Origin: Harenicola maris
GTDB lineage: Bacteria; Pseudomonadota; Alphaproteobacteria; Rhodobacterales; Rhodobacteraceae
DNA: 64,000 nucleotides
Reading direction: 5' to 3'
NCBI GenBank assembly: GCA_018524345.1
Contig: JADQAZ010000002.1
Location: forward strand, 1,116,001 to 1,180,000
The notes under the pieces were generated by a model. It ran no database searches and was not told the origin of the DNA. It saw only the letters and a program-made list of their open reading frames with translations. Positions within the stretch are counted from its first letter, which is position 1, and the number at the start of each line of letters is the position of its first letter. This document shows positions 18,116-27,018 of this stretch, piece by piece. Both the position numbers and the translations under genes were made by a program.

Positions 18116-18571
18116 GTGCCGGGGCTTCCTTCCTCAGTTTTGTTCTGCTGCGACCATAATTCGGTGCGCTCGCCCATGGCCGAAGGGGTGATGAAAAAGC
18201 TTTATGGTCATGATTGTTACGTGCAATCGGCGGGGGTGAAGAGCGAGCTGGATATTGACGGTTTCGCCGTCACTGTCTGCCGCGAGATCGGGGTGGAGCT
18301 TGAGCGCCACCGGGTGCGTTCCTTTGACGAGATGCAGGAGTGGGGCGATGACCTGACGGGGTTTGACCTGATCGTGGCCCTGTCCCCCGCCAGTCAGCGC
18401 CGCGCGCTGGACCTGACGCGGGTGTTTCACCTTGAGGTTGAATACTGGGCCATCCTTGATCCGACCGGATTGGGCGAGACACGGGACGCCCGCCTTGCCG
18501 CCTATCGCCAGACGCGGGACCAGATTCGCACCCGTTTGCTGGGCCGGTTCGGCCCCGCGACCGCCGAATAG
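18116..18571 (+). CDS. Low-molecular-weight tyrosine phosphatase family protein
   Basis: A 151-residue protein with the Cys-x5-Arg phosphate loop CDHNSVRS at residues 12-19, the signature of low-molecular-weight phosphotyrosine phosphatases and arsenate reductases. A likely catalytic Asp lies in the segment AILDPTGLGET near residue 115. It starts with GTG 3 bp after the UPF0262 stop. Whether it acts on phosphotyrosine or another substrate cannot be told from the sequence. Confidence 0.82.
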   Translation: MPGLPSSVLFCCDHNSVRSPMAEGVMKKLYGHDCYVQSAGVKSELDIDGFAVTVCREIGVELERHRVRSFDEMQEWGDDLTGFDLIVALSPASQRRALDLTRVFHLEVEYWAILDPTGLGETRDARLAAYRQTRDQIRTRLLGRFGPATAE

Positions 18572-18713
18572 GCCCGCCTTTGGGGCAAATGCGGCCTCAT
18601 GCGGGGATAAAATGCCCCATTCGCCCCAGAGGGGAGCGATGAAGCCTTGAATAATACTGCAATCGGCATCATTTAAAGCCAGCCCAACAATGGGCGGCAA
18701 CACAGGAGTGACC

Positions 18714-18932
18714 ATGGCCAAGGAAGAACTGCTCGAATTTCCCGGTGTCGTAAAGGAACTGCTGCCGAATGCGACATTCAGGGTCGAGCTGGAAAACGGC
18801 CATGAGATCATTGCGCATACGGCTGGCAAAATGCGCAAGAACCGAATCCGCGTTCTGGCAGGAGACAAGGTGCAGGTCGAAATGACCCCCTATGACCTGA
18901 CCAAAGGGCGGATCAATTACCGTTTCAAATAA
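18714..18932 (+). CDS. infA: Translation initiation factor IF-1
   Basis: A 72-residue S1/OB-fold protein ([20 protein letters not shown] ... GRINYRF) that binds the A site of the 30S subunit during initiation. Sequence and length match the family. ACAGGAGTGACC precedes the ATG at 18714. The 142-bp region upstream has several GC-rich dyads and is the likely promoter/leader region. maf follows after 4 bp. Confidence 0.97.
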   Translation: MAKEELLEFPGVVKELLPNATFRVELENGHEIIAHTAGKMRKNRIRVLAGDKVQVEMTPYDLTKGRINYRFK

Positions 18933-18936
18933 GCCG

Positions 18937-19506
18937 ATGCGTTTGGTGCTCGGCTCCGCCAGCCCCCGGCGGCTGGAGCTGCTTGCGCAGATGGGTGTTG
19001 AGCCGGACGCAGTGCGCCCGGCCGACATTGACGAAACCCCCGCCCCGCGCGAGGAGCCGCGCCCCTATTGCGCCCGTATGGCGCGCGAGAAGGCGCAGGC
19101 CCTGACCCTTGGGGCGGACGAGGCGGGATTGACCGCCGACACCACCGTATCATTGGGGCGCCGGATCATGGGCAAGCCCGAGGACCGCGCCGAGGCGGGT
19201 GCGTTTCTGCGCGCCCTGTCGGGGCGGCGGCACCGTGTGGTGACCGCCGTTTGCCTGCGGGTGGGCGATGAATATCGCGCCCGCGAGGTTGTCACGCGCC
19301 TGAAGATGCGCCCCCTGTCCGAGGCCGAGATCGAACGGTACCTTGATACCGAGGATTGGCGCGGCAAGGCGGGCGGTTACGGCATTCAGGGGCCAGCGGG
19401 GGCGATGATCTCGTGGATTGGCGGATCCTATTCCGCCGTCGTCGGATTGCCCCTTTCGGAAACGGCCACCTTGTTGGCCAGCATTGGCAAAGGGCCAGCG
19501 GCATGA
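18937..19506 (+). CDS. maf: Maf family nucleoside triphosphate pyrophosphatase
   Basis: A 189-residue protein with the Maf N-terminus [15 protein letters not shown], a catalytic Asp in [10 protein letters not shown] and the [18 protein letters not shown] segment. Maf/YhdE proteins hydrolyse non-canonical nucleotides such as dTTP/UTP analogues to the monophosphate. The stop overlaps the next start (ATGA at 19503). The neighbourhood infA-maf-RNase E/G-yacG is typical for the family. Confidence 0.93.
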   Translation: MRLVLGSASPRRLELLAQMGVEPDAVRPADIDETPAPREEPRPYCARMAREKAQALTLGADEAGLTADTTVSLGRRIMGKPEDRAEAGAFLRALSGRRHRVVTAVCLRVGDEYRAREVVTRLKMRPLSEAEIERYLDTEDWRGKAGGYGIQGPAGAMISWIGGSYSAVVGLPLSETATLLASIGKGPAA

Positions 19507-20552
19507 ATGGACGGCAGGTTATCTTGGGCGAGATCAAGGGACGCCGCGTTGCGGCCCTTATGGTGGACGGTGTGCTGGACGATCTGATGATCGACGCCCC
19601 CGAGGGGACGGGCTTTGCGCCAGAGACCCTGTGCCGTGCCACTGTGGACCGCCCGCTCAAGGGGCAGGGCGGTGTCATGGTGCGCTTGCCCGAGGGCAAC
19701 GGGTTTTTCCGCGGGGCCAAAGGCCTGTCGCAGGGGCAGGAGATCCTGGTGCAGGTTGTGGCCCATGCCGAGGAAGGCAAGGCGCAGCCGGTGACCGACA
19801 AGGTGATCTTCAAGGGGCGGAGCGTGATCGTCACGCCCGGGGCCTCTGGCGTGAATATCTCGCGCCGGATTCGCGATGAGGAGGTGCGGCTGCGTCTGCG
19901 CGCCGCCATCGCGACCGAGGCCGTTGAGGGCACATCGCACGGGATCATCATCCGCTCCGAGGCGCCAATGGCCGATGACGACGAGATCGCGGAGGAGGCC
20001 GAGGCCCTGATCGCGAGCGCGGACCGCGTTCTGGCGGATGGGGGCTCTGGCCCCGAGGTTTTGCTGGATGCGCCGGATGCATGGGAGCTGGCCTGGCGCG
20101 AATGGTCGCTGTTGGCCGAGGGCGCGCCGGACGAAAGCGACGGCGCCTTGGAACATTCCGGCGCCATGGAGGGGATCGAGGCCCTGCTGACGCCTCATGT
20201 GCCGCTGGCTGGCGGGGCGAGCATGTTCATCGAGCCGACCCGCGCCCTGATCGCCGTGGATGTGAACACAGGGGCCGATACCTCGGCGGCGGCCGGCCTG
20301 AAGGCCAATATCGCCGCCGCCCGCGCCCTGCCGCGGCAGATGCGCCTGCGCGGCTTTGGCGGGCAGATCACCATTGATTTCGCCCCATGCCCCAAGCGCG
20401 ACCGCAAAACCATCGAGCAGGCCCTTGGCGCCGCCTTCCGCGCCGACCGCGTGGAGACGACGCTTGTCGGCTGGACCCCGCTGGGCCATTTCGAGCTGAC
20501 CCGCAAGCGCGAGCGCCTGCCGCTGGCGCAGGTTCTGGGAGGCGCGGTATGA
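19503..20552 (+). CDS. Short ribonuclease E/G family protein
   Basis: A 349-residue RNase E/G-type protein. Conserved catalytic segments are [20 protein letters not shown] near residue 242 (metal-binding Asp) and [22 protein letters not shown] near residue 282 (second Asp). It is far shorter than RNase E and lacks the long scaffold tail, which is usual for this locus in Rhodobacterales, where a separate full-length rne exists elsewhere. A role in RNA processing is inferred. It overlaps maf and yacG by 4 bp each. Confidence 0.86.
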   Translation: MNGRQVILGEIKGRRVAALMVDGVLDDLMIDAPEGTGFAPETLCRATVDRPLKGQGGVMVRLPEGNGFFRGAKGLSQGQEILVQVVAHAEEGKAQPVTDKVIFKGRSVIVTPGASGVNISRRIRDEEVRLRLRAAIATEAVEGTSHGIIIRSEAPMADDDEIAEEAEALIASADRVLADGGSGPEVLLDAPDAWELAWREWSLLAEGAPDESDGALEHSGAMEGIEALLTPHVPLAGGASMFIEPTRALIAVDVNTGADTSAAAGLKANIAAARALPRQMRLRGFGGQITIDFAPCPKRDRKTIEQALGAAFRADRVETTLVGWTPLGHFELTRKRERLPLAQVLGGAV

Positions 20553-20719
20553 GCTGTCCCATGTGCGACAAGCCCGCAGAGGAGCGCTACCGCCCGTTCT
20601 GCTCCAAACGCTGCGCAGACCTTGATCTGGGCCGTTGGCTCAACGGCAGCTACGCCATTCCGGCCGAGAGCGAAGAAGAGGGCGAAGACGCCGAATTGCC
20701 CCCTTTGCGCCCGCAGTAA
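20549..20719 (+). CDS. yacG: DNA gyrase inhibitor YacG
   Basis: A 56-residue zinc-finger protein with CPMC near the N-terminus and FCSKRCADLDLGRWL, the YacG signature, followed by an acidic tail. YacG binds GyrB and inhibits gyrase. It overlaps the RNase gene stop (ATGA). A weak dyad ACCC-GAA-GGGT followed by ATCTTTTTTC at 20721-20741 may end this operon. Confidence 0.93.
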   Translation: MSCPMCDKPAEERYRPFCSKRCADLDLGRWLNGSYAIPAESEEEGEDAELPPLRPQ

Positions 20720-20810
20720 CCCGAAGGGTGATCTTTTTTCAGATGGCCTCTGGACTTGGGTGAAACCCGCGACTAGAACACGCCCACCCCAGACGCCATA
20801 AGGCGCCCGT

Positions 20811-20885
20811 GCCCGGGTAGCTCAGGGGTAGAGCAGTGGATTGAAAATCCTCGTGTCGGTGGTTCGATTCCGCCCCCGGGCACCA
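20811..20885 (+). tRNA. tRNA-Phe (anticodon GAA)
   Basis: A 75-nt tRNA with acceptor GCCCGGG pairing CCCGGGC, D-arm GCTCAGGGGTAGAGC, anticodon loop TTGAAAA (GAA), T-loop TTCGATTC and encoded CCA. The anticodon stem has one mismatch (T-T), which may be real or tolerated. It is the target of two consecutive islands, and its 3' half is repeated downstream. Confidence 0.95.
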
Positions 20886-20886
20886 T
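20840..20886 (+). repeat. Attachment site in tRNA-Phe (left end of island A)
   Basis: The 47 bp from the anticodon loop to one base past CCA are repeated exactly at 35415-35461. The last 17 bp also recur at 49370-49386, extending to 19 bp when compared with this copy. Confidence 0.9.
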
Positions 20887-21064
20887 TTTTACTAAATAAA
20901 AACAGGTACTTATATCTTTCGCACGCATCGTTGCCTCGGAGCTGTGCGATGCTGGGTGCCGTATGGGTGCGTGGTTTGTGGACAAAACCGTTCCTGTTTG
21001 TCGGTTACACTTCAAACTGATGGCGATTAGAGTAATAGTAGTTTCAAGTAGAAGGAGATTTGAT

Positions 21065-22165
21065 TTGGCTGATGACGAAATGGCAGAGGATCATCTTCCA
21101 GAATTTGAAGATCCAGAATTCAATGAAGACGATACTTCTGAGACGCCGCCGACAGACATTGTGGCATATAATGAACTGCGTTCCTGCGCTGACCTCGCCA
21201 GAATGACCGCTGATGGCATCATCGACCTCCAACCAGATTTCCAACGTGATGTTGTTTGGAAGCCTGCCGATCAAACGAGGTTTATTGACTCGCTGATTAA
21301 GCAGTTGCCAATTCCAAGCATGTGTTTTGCGCTCGATCACAAAACAGATACGTGGATTGTTATCGACGGGCTTCAACGAATGAGTTCGATTGTAAGGTTC
21401 TTGGCTGGAGGTGATTGGCGTCTATCGAAGCTAGAGGACATTGACGACAAGATTGCCGGGAAATTGGCTGCCACTTTCAAAAATGGCAAAGGCGATCAGA
21501 AGAAGATTTTTGACCGTGTCCAAAACAAGACGTTGCCAATCACTGTGTTACGCTGTGACTTCACCAAGAAAAGCCATATGGAGTATCTATTTACCGTTTT
21601 CCACAGACTTAATTCGGGCGGTTCCAAACTGAACAACCAAGAAATTCGGAATTGCATCTATAGCGGGAAACTCAATGATCTACTTAAGGAGCTTGATCAG
21701 GTTGGTGGATGGCGAACTTTCAACAAAATGAAAGATGGCAACAACTACAGATTTGTTAAGCAAGAGGTCATTCTTCGATTTTTCGCTTTCTTGGATGAAC
21801 CTCAAAAATATAGCGGTCAAGTTGGTAAGTTCCTCAACGACTATATGTATCCTCGGCGCAATCCTCAACCAGAGTTCATCGACGCAAAGCGCGCGATATT
21901 CAATCGAGTCGTTGCTGTGCTTGGTATAGTTTTCCCAGATGGCCCTGCGGATAGGATGCCAACAGCGGTAGTAGAGGCGATGTTGGTCGGTATTGCCAGG
22001 AATATTGACTTCGTTGAAGGCTTGGATGCTCCAAAGTTGCTGACGCAATACCAAGAACTTAGAGATTCCAACAACTTTAAAGACGAAGGGCTGGCCGAAG
22101 GTCTGTCGAAAAAAGACAAGGTTGATGCAAGGTTGGCTGAGGCAACTCAAATTTTCTCACAATGA
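21065..22165 (+). CDS. DUF262 domain protein (ParB-like nuclease fold, GmrSD/BrxU-type)
   Basis: A 366-residue protein. Its DUF262 domain shows DFQRDVVW near residue 59, the ParB-like VIDGLQRMSSI near residue 98, and LNSGGSKLNNQEIR near residue 185. DUF262 proteins are NTP-driven DNA nucleases or nucleotide-sensing parts of defence systems. AAGGAG at 21052 precedes the TTG at 21065 by 7 bp, so that start is chosen; ATG 21080 is the alternative. The stop overlaps the HEPN gene start (ATGA), so the two form one unit. The C-terminal DUF1524 HNH of full GmrSD proteins is absent. Confidence 0.82.
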   Translation: MADDEMAEDHLPEFEDPEFNEDDTSETPPTDIVAYNELRSCADLARMTADGIIDLQPDFQRDVVWKPADQTRFIDSLIKQLPIPSMCFALDHKTDTWIVIDGLQRMSSIVRFLAGGDWRLSKLEDIDDKIAGKLAATFKNGKGDQKKIFDRVQNKTLPITVLRCDFTKKSHMEYLFTVFHRLNSGGSKLNNQEIRNCIYSGKLNDLLKELDQVGGWRTFNKMKDGNNYRFVKQEVILRFFAFLDEPQKYSGQVGKFLNDYMYPRRNPQPEFIDAKRAIFNRVVAVLGIVFPDGPADRMPTAVVEAMLVGIARNIDFVEGLDAPKLLTQYQELRDSNNFKDEGLAEGLSKKDKVDARLAEATQIFSQ

Positions 22166-22659
22166 TCTCACACAGCTATATTAAGAAGAATTTGATCTAT
22201 TTGGATCGTGTATATCGCAAAACCAATTCGACTACGGAGGCCAGCTATTGCTCTAAATTGGCAATTCTTGAACTGTGTGGTTGGATTGAGTTGTCAATGG
22301 ATGACATCGTATTGCGAGGGTGTGTAAGAGCCTTAAAGCACGACAAAAATCGCAAGGCAATTCGCGATAAGGTTAAACGAAACTATGGTTTCGAGTATCA
22401 GAAACACTTCGTGTCCTTGATTACATCTTTGGTTGGTTTTCATGGTTACGAGGTTCTTGAGAAAACCATCCCAACTCCCGTTTCGGTTGGCTTTAAATCG
22501 GAACTAGGAAACCTAAAGGAACGTAGAAATTCCTTGGCGCACACGTACTTTAGAGGAGTGACACCTCACTACGATGCTCCTTCAATAACGATTGCAAGAT
22601 ACCACACAGTCGCTGCGGGATTGAATGCGTATGACGCGGCGTTGAGGGCGCATTGCTGA
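22162..22659 (+). CDS. HEPN-motif protein paired with DUF262
   Basis: A 165-residue helical protein with the HEPN RNase motif R-x4-H as RNSLAH (residues 122-127), preceded by LGNLKERR. The overall shape fits the RiboL-PSP-HEPN (MAE_28990/MAE_18760) families, which are known from comparative genomics to be linked with DUF262 genes. The pair could be a toxin-antitoxin or abortive-infection module with an RNA-cutting effector. Assignment is by motif and context; the product may be inactive. Confidence 0.7.
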   Translation: MISHSYIKKNLIYLDRVYRKTNSTTEASYCSKLAILELCGWIELSMDDIVLRGCVRALKHDKNRKAIRDKVKRNYGFEYQKHFVSLITSLVGFHGYEVLEKTIPTPVSVGFKSELGNLKERRNSLAHTYFRGVTPHYDAPSITIARYHTVAAGLNAYDAALRAHC

Positions 22660-22702
22660 GAACCCGATAGTTGCTCGATTATCCAGAAAAGCCAGTCGAT
22701 TT

Positions 22703-23599
22703 TTAGGTGTCGGAAATCTTAATGCCGTGGTGGGCTGCCAAGGATATTTCTTCTTTTGAATTCGCCTTGTGAGATATGAATTCGCTTCCAGAGCAAGATT
22801 TTAGCCCGAGCTGTTCTATCAAAACTGCATCGTAGTCACCGGACAGCAGCAGGATTCCTTCCAGCGCTAGAATATCTCGGGTACCGCGACCATTGTCTGA
22901 TCGTATGCGTCGCATAAAGTCTTTCTGTTGGGCTACAGCTTCAACCACATCACGCGTTATCGGCTCATTTTGGACTTCTCGAAACAAATTGACCATCCGT
23001 TGGTTTCCGGATTTTCCATCAAAAATTCGCTCTATCGCATCCGAAGGAACAGTCCGCCAGAAATTCGGTGGATACGGCTGCTCTCGCAATAGCCATAGAA
23101 TGTTTGCAAATCCCAACGCCGAAATACTCCTTTTGGAGTCCTTGTTTTTGCCGAGGGTCAGGTAATCAAGCCGCGCAACTACAAGACCGAGAAAGCACTG
23201 GGCACGAGTTTCATCGGCTGCGACCAAGATGCAAGGGTGATCCACGGCTTCTGTTGGGATCATCCAGTTGTTTCCCATTGTGTTCTTGATGTCGACATCT
23301 TGGTCAAGAATGACGGTATCCAGTTTCCCTTTTGGAAGTCGAAGCATGGCACGAAGTTCAATTTCAACTCTTGTACCGATGTACGTCTTCTCTGTTTTTT
23401 CAAGTTCATCGTATGACCGTCGCCCTGTCTTGGGGGTCATAATCACGTCATCGACGCACTGGCGCAACATGGTTGAAAACTTGGCTGCTAATGCCTCATC
23501 CCCTCCGGCGCGACTGGAGATTTCACCAGCAATGGCGGTCAGCAAACTGTGATCGCGATGACTGAAATCAACTATGCTTTCTGGAACGTTTGTTTTCAA
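22703..23599 (-). CDS. NaeI-type type II restriction endonuclease
   Basis: A 298-residue protein resembling NaeI (317 residues). The active-site region has Asp94, Asp103 and Lys105; the D-x8-D-x-K spacing equals that of NaeI Asp86, Asp95 and Lys97 as I recall, with a Glu at 79 near the position of Glu70. The segment NNWMIPTEAVDHPCILV is also family-like. NaeI cuts GCCGGC and needs a second site as effector, with a C-terminal DNA-binding domain of CAP type. The same specificity is likely but not proven. Its methyltransferase lies 65 bp upstream on the same strand. Confidence 0.8.
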   Translation of the reverse strand: MKTNVPESIVDFSHRDHSLLTAIAGEISSRAGGDEALAAKFSTMLRQCVDDVIMTPKTGRRSYDELEKTEKTYIGTRVEIELRAMLRLPKGKLDTVILDQDVDIKNTMGNNWMIPTEAVDHPCILVAADETRAQCFLGLVVARLDYLTLGKNKDSKRSISALGFANILWLLREQPYPPNFWRTVPSDAIERIFDGKSGNQRMVNLFREVQNEPITRDVVEAVAQQKDFMRRIRSDNGRGTRDILALEGILLLSGDYDAVLIEQLGLKSCSGSEFISHKANSKEEISLAAHHGIKISDT

Positions 23600-23664
23600 T
23601 TACCTGCCGTCCGGAGAATCTATTCGATCTCAACAAGCTGGCATAAGAAACAAGAATTTGGAAG

Positions 23665-24624
23665 TTAGCTGTTTACCGCGCGAAGCACGCGTTTGCGTAG
23701 AGCTTTGGCAATCTTTCCAGATACAGCCTGCGCAACTGGGGGGGGGAACGCATTACCAACCTGCCGGTAAGCATTTGTCTTTGCACCTGTGAAATGCCAA
23801 TCGTCTGGAAAACCTTGAATGCGAGCGACCATAGGCACTGTAAGACGCGGCATGCCATCATGAAGAGCATCAGGTGCTTCAGGTGCGATAGTCCGCCCCT
23901 CCACTCCCAGTGCGGCCCATGCAGCGCGCGCTCTGGTTGGTCCAAGATCAGGTCCACCATGCTTTTTCGACCCACCAACAATGGTCGGCGCGATTTCATC
24001 GGCTTTTTCTGCCCATTTCTCGGCACCTCGCCACCCTCCTGCAGCCATAAGATCTTTTAGCTTTTCACCAACGGTTGGAGGATTGTGTGGATTGGGTTCC
24101 GGCCACTCAAAATAATCGCCCCGCTCTTTCTGTATGGCGACGATGACAACACGTGGGCGCAACTGTGAAACACCATAGTCAGAAGCGTTCAGCAGCCTCC
24201 ACTCTGTTGTGTAACCTAACTTTTCAAGTTGAGATTTCAGGTGCTCACGGTAGTCATGAAACACGGCATCCAGAAAGCCACGTACATTTTCTATCATCAC
24301 TGCGCGAGGTCTGGCCGCGTCCACGATATCAATGGCATCGTTGAACAAATTGCGTTCGTCCTTTTCGCCAAGTTGTTTGCCAGCGACCGAAAAAGGAGGA
24401 CATGGGAGTCCACCGGCCAACAGGTCCATTCCTTTGAAATCAGAGGCGCGTTCTTTGAAGATTCGCATGTCTTCTTCGAGGACATTCCACTCAGGTCTGT
24501 TGTGGCGCAATGTGTTGCAACAATGCTTGTCGATCTCCACCAACGCCCTATGCGCATATCCGGCATTCTCAAGGCCAAGTGCCTGACCGCCCGCACCGGC
24601 ACATAGTTCTACAGATGTCAGCAT
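23665..24624 (-). CDS. DNA cytosine-5 methyltransferase (partner of NaeI-type enzyme)
   Basis: A 319-residue C5 methyltransferase. Motif I is ELCAGAGGQALGLENAGY, motif IV is GGLPCPPFSVAGKQ with catalytic Cys75, motif VI is ENVRGF, motif VIII is QLRPRVVIVA and motif X is AYRQVGNAFPPPVA. It should methylate the site cut by the adjacent endonuclease and so protect the host. The start at 24624 follows a GAGGGCAGG stretch; longer starts up to 24675 are possible. No vsr repair gene, often found with M.NaeI-type enzymes, is nearby. Confidence 0.92.
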   Translation of the reverse strand: MLTSVELCAGAGGQALGLENAGYAHRALVEIDKHCCNTLRHNRPEWNVLEEDMRIFKERASDFKGMDLLAGGLPCPPFSVAGKQLGEKDERNLFNDAIDIVDAARPRAVMIENVRGFLDAVFHDYREHLKSQLEKLGYTTEWRLLNASDYGVSQLRPRVVIVAIQKERGDYFEWPEPNPHNPPTVGEKLKDLMAAGGWRGAEKWAEKADEIAPTIVGGSKKHGGPDLGPTRARAAWAALGVEGRTIAPEAPDALHDGMPRLTVPMVARIQGFPDDWHFTGAKTNAYRQVGNAFPPPVAQAVSGKIAKALRKRVLRAVNS

Positions 24625-24762
24625 GTTGCCTGCCCTCTTTTTCCTCATACAACACATTGTGGTCGCGCAAATCAACTCTCCCAGACATAATGGTTGTATG
24701 TTCTCTTTATGTTCCTAACCTCAATAGAGGTGAGCAAGCAACATGTTGATCTGCAAGAGCAG

Positions 24763-24963
24763 CTATTTTTTTAGGATTATTACTGCTTCTTTTGCTGCAC
24801 TTGATCCTTTCACCCATTGCCACGGCGTGCGTGGTTTCCGTGCCTTTGCCAGTTCGGGGTTCGCCTTCGCGTCTCTTACAGCAGCGCGTAGCTTTTCGCG
24901 TGCCTCGCGCGGGTCGACCTTGAGTTCTTCGCATAGGGCTTTCAGCGTGATAATGTCGGACAT
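24763..24963 (-). CDS. Small basic hypothetical protein
   Basis: A 66-residue protein rich in Lys, Arg and Ala, starting MSDIITLKALCEELKVDPRE and containing KPRTPWQWVKGSSAAKEA. TTAGGAG lies 6 bp before the ATG, a strong ribosome binding site. The N-terminal helices could be a short DNA-binding unit. No family is named. The 290 bp to the next gene (24964-25256) hold nothing recognisable. Confidence 0.6.
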   Translation of the reverse strand: MSDIITLKALCEELKVDPREAREKLRAAVRDAKANPELAKARKPRTPWQWVKGSSAAKEAVIILKK

Positions 24964-25256
24964 GTCGATCTCCTAAGTTTCTGATGCAGATCGATAAGAC
25001 GAGGTCAGCCGGCATGTCAGGAACAACCCCAAACAAATCCCTAGAGCATAGGGCGTTAAGCGCGCGTGGCCGCGTTACATTGAGCCAGAAGGCCATGTGG
25101 CCGTCACGAACGACGTGTTGCGACGAAAGAGCCGTTGACGCCAGTGCTGGCCCCTGTGGGCTGCGCAGACGCTCATTGATCTAGGAATTACCCTGACGCC
25201 CACATCTGCACGATCTTATTGCGCTGTTGCAACCGCAACCAGCAAAGGAGACCACA

Positions 25257-25487
25257 ATGGTCATTCGGGCAACATGGAAATTTAATGGACAGCAGAAAAT
25301 CATACTCGGAAACTGGCACCGATTGTGGTGCCTGCTATTTGGTCCGCTCTACTACCTGTTCAAGGGGATGTGGTTGTGGGCCATCTTCTCGCTGATCACG
25401 GCCAATGGCCTGTGGATCGGCTTTCCCCTGTACAACCGCGCCATCGTAATGCGCCACTTCCATCGCAAAGGTTGGGAGCAAAACTGA
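25257..25487 (+). CDS. Small DUF2628-like membrane protein
   Basis: A 76-residue protein with one or two membrane segments (near 25-40 and 41-58) and aromatic-rich flanks (NWHRLWCLLFGPLYYLFKG). The pattern resembles DUF2628 proteins. AAAGGAGACCACA precedes the ATG at 25257. The function is unknown. Confidence 0.6.
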   Translation: MVIRATWKFNGQQKIILGNWHRLWCLLFGPLYYLFKGMWLWAIFSLITANGLWIGFPLYNRAIVMRHFHRKGWEQN

Positions 25488-25968
25488 TGCCGCAAGCGCG
25501 CAACAAGGCGACATCCGTTCACCCAAGCGGCACCCAAAACCTTGATGGTGATCTAACGTCAATAAATGCCAACGTCGCTTGGCCCATCCATGTGAGCGGA
25601 CAGATGCGAAAACGGCGCGGTGGACACTCTAGCCGACGAGTGAACCCACCCACACAGCACCCAAATCAGTGTTTGTAGATCGCCATTAATGCGGACCAAT
25701 TGAAAAGACTCAAATATTTGGGTCCGCCTAGCCTCCAACAGCCTGATCAATAGTCCGCGTGTCGGTCTCGTGTGCATCTGGCCACGTCGACCAAGGAGAA
25801 GGCAACAGGTGACCACAGGGGGATGGGGGGAGGTGTTTTTTTTAACGGCGCACGCCTTAAAGGCAGACAAGGGGTCATAACCATTTCCAAGGTTTTCGGC
25901 TCCTAGCCGTTTCCAAGAACGTCAAGATCGCCAAGGGCGTCATGCGTCATCGTGGCGAACTTGAGGGG
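25488..25968. other. Gene-free region between small membrane gene and repA-like operon
   Basis: No convincing reading frame is seen. Features noted: a poly-T run (TTTTTTTT at 25837-25844) after GGGGGGAGG, and two TTTCCAAG motifs at 25883 and 25910 spaced 27 bp. An AT-rich part at 25680-25730 could hold promoters or an origin for the adjacent replication genes. Confidence 0.35.
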
Positions 25969-26020
25969 TGAAATGCGCCAAAATCATCGATGGCGATGTT
26001 GGCGTTCTTGGCGCACTTCA
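25969..26020. repeat. Nested inverted repeat at the 3' end of the repA-like gene
   Basis: TGAAATGCGCCAA (25969-25981) pairs with TTGGCGCACTTCA (26008-26020) with one mismatch. Between them, CATCG-ATGG-CGATG forms an inner stem, and a second TTGGCG (25999-26004) offers an alternative partner for CGCCAA. It may be a terminator for the minus-strand operon ending at 26035 or part of an origin. Confidence 0.5.
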
Positions 26021-26034
26021 AATCCTACCTGTGG

Positions 26035-27018
26035 TCATTCTTCGTCTGGCAAGGACAGGTACCAGCCTTTCCCTTTCTTCTTAGACTTGACGTCCAGAGC
26101 GCGCCTTGCACGTTCCAAGGTCTTGGGGGCGATGTCGCGAGCAGCAGCCTCTTTCTCCACCTTAGTTGATGGTTCAGGCCCGTTCTTGAGAAACACGCGC
26201 AGGAACTGGGTCGCTTCATCCAGTGCCGACATGCGGGGGGGACCATCAGAAGAAATCAGGTCATCAATCGTGATGTCCGATGGCCCCAGCCAGTTCAGGG
26301 TCGCCCTGCCTCCTTCTTCACCAATGATCTCATAGCTTTGAGTTTGCCCCCGAACGGCGATGTTATGCTTGATGTGGACAACGAGCTTGGTCGAACTGTC
26401 GCTCGGATGCTCGCACACCAGAAATGCTGACCTCGCCGCGCCAATCACATCCATAGAACCACCCCCCTGATAGATGGCCTTGCTGTGCTTGGCTTTAGTC
26501 AGGTGCCGGATGATGACGACAGCCGTTTCACCAGCTTCGGCAATGTCTTTCAGGAATGACAAAAGCTGCCGGATCACGTTGGGTTTGTAGATGTCCTGTC
26601 CAGCCGGAATGTAGGCGAACAAAGGGTCGAGGATGAGCAGGTCTGGTGGTTTGCGCTTCACCTCTCGCATGAGCGCTTGCAGACCTTTTTCGTCCAGAGA
26701 CAGGAAGTCACCCTGAACCCGAATGCGCGACGGATCGCCCCCCATCGCATCGATGCGTGGCCTGATTGTATAGGCTGCATCATCCTCAGCGCTGAGATAA
26801 AGCACACGACCGCGCCCCAACTTTTGCCCATCGGGCAACTCCCCACCGATACTGACCTGTACGGCCAGTTGCATCGCAAGGAATGACTTACCGACGCCGG
26901 GGTCGCCCTCCATGATTGTGATCATGCTGAATGGGATAAACGGCTCCCACAGCCACTCGACTTCCTTGGGGTCGATTGTGTCCAGACCGACAAAGAGATC
27001 CTTCTTCTTCGAGGTCAT
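26035..27018 (-). CDS. RepA-like AAA ATPase (AAA_25, helicase-type)
   Basis: A 327-residue RecA-fold ATPase with Walker A GDPGVGKS near residue 38 and Walker B LLILDPLFAYIPAG near residue 125. It shows the AAA_25/RepA pattern, with a C-terminal tail ending in a small winged-helix-like part. Similar proteins act as replicative helicases of plasmids and integrative elements. It overlaps the upstream primase gene by 4 bp, so the pair resembles a primase-helicase replication module of the island. Confidence 0.82.
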   Translation of the reverse strand: MTSKKKDLFVGLDTIDPKEVEWLWEPFIPFSMITIMEGDPGVGKSFLAMQLAVQVSIGGELPDGQKLGRGRVLYLSAEDDAAYTIRPRIDAMGGDPSRIRVQGDFLSLDEKGLQALMREVKRKPPDLLILDPLFAYIPAGQDIYKPNVIRQLLSFLKDIAEAGETAVVIIRHLTKAKHSKAIYQGGGSMDVIGAARSAFLVCEHPSDSSTKLVVHIKHNIAVRGQTQSYEIIGEEGGRATLNWLGPSDITIDDLISSDGPPRMSALDEATQFLRVFLKNGPEPSTKVEKEAAARDIAPKTLERARRALDVKSKKKGKGWYLSLPDEE

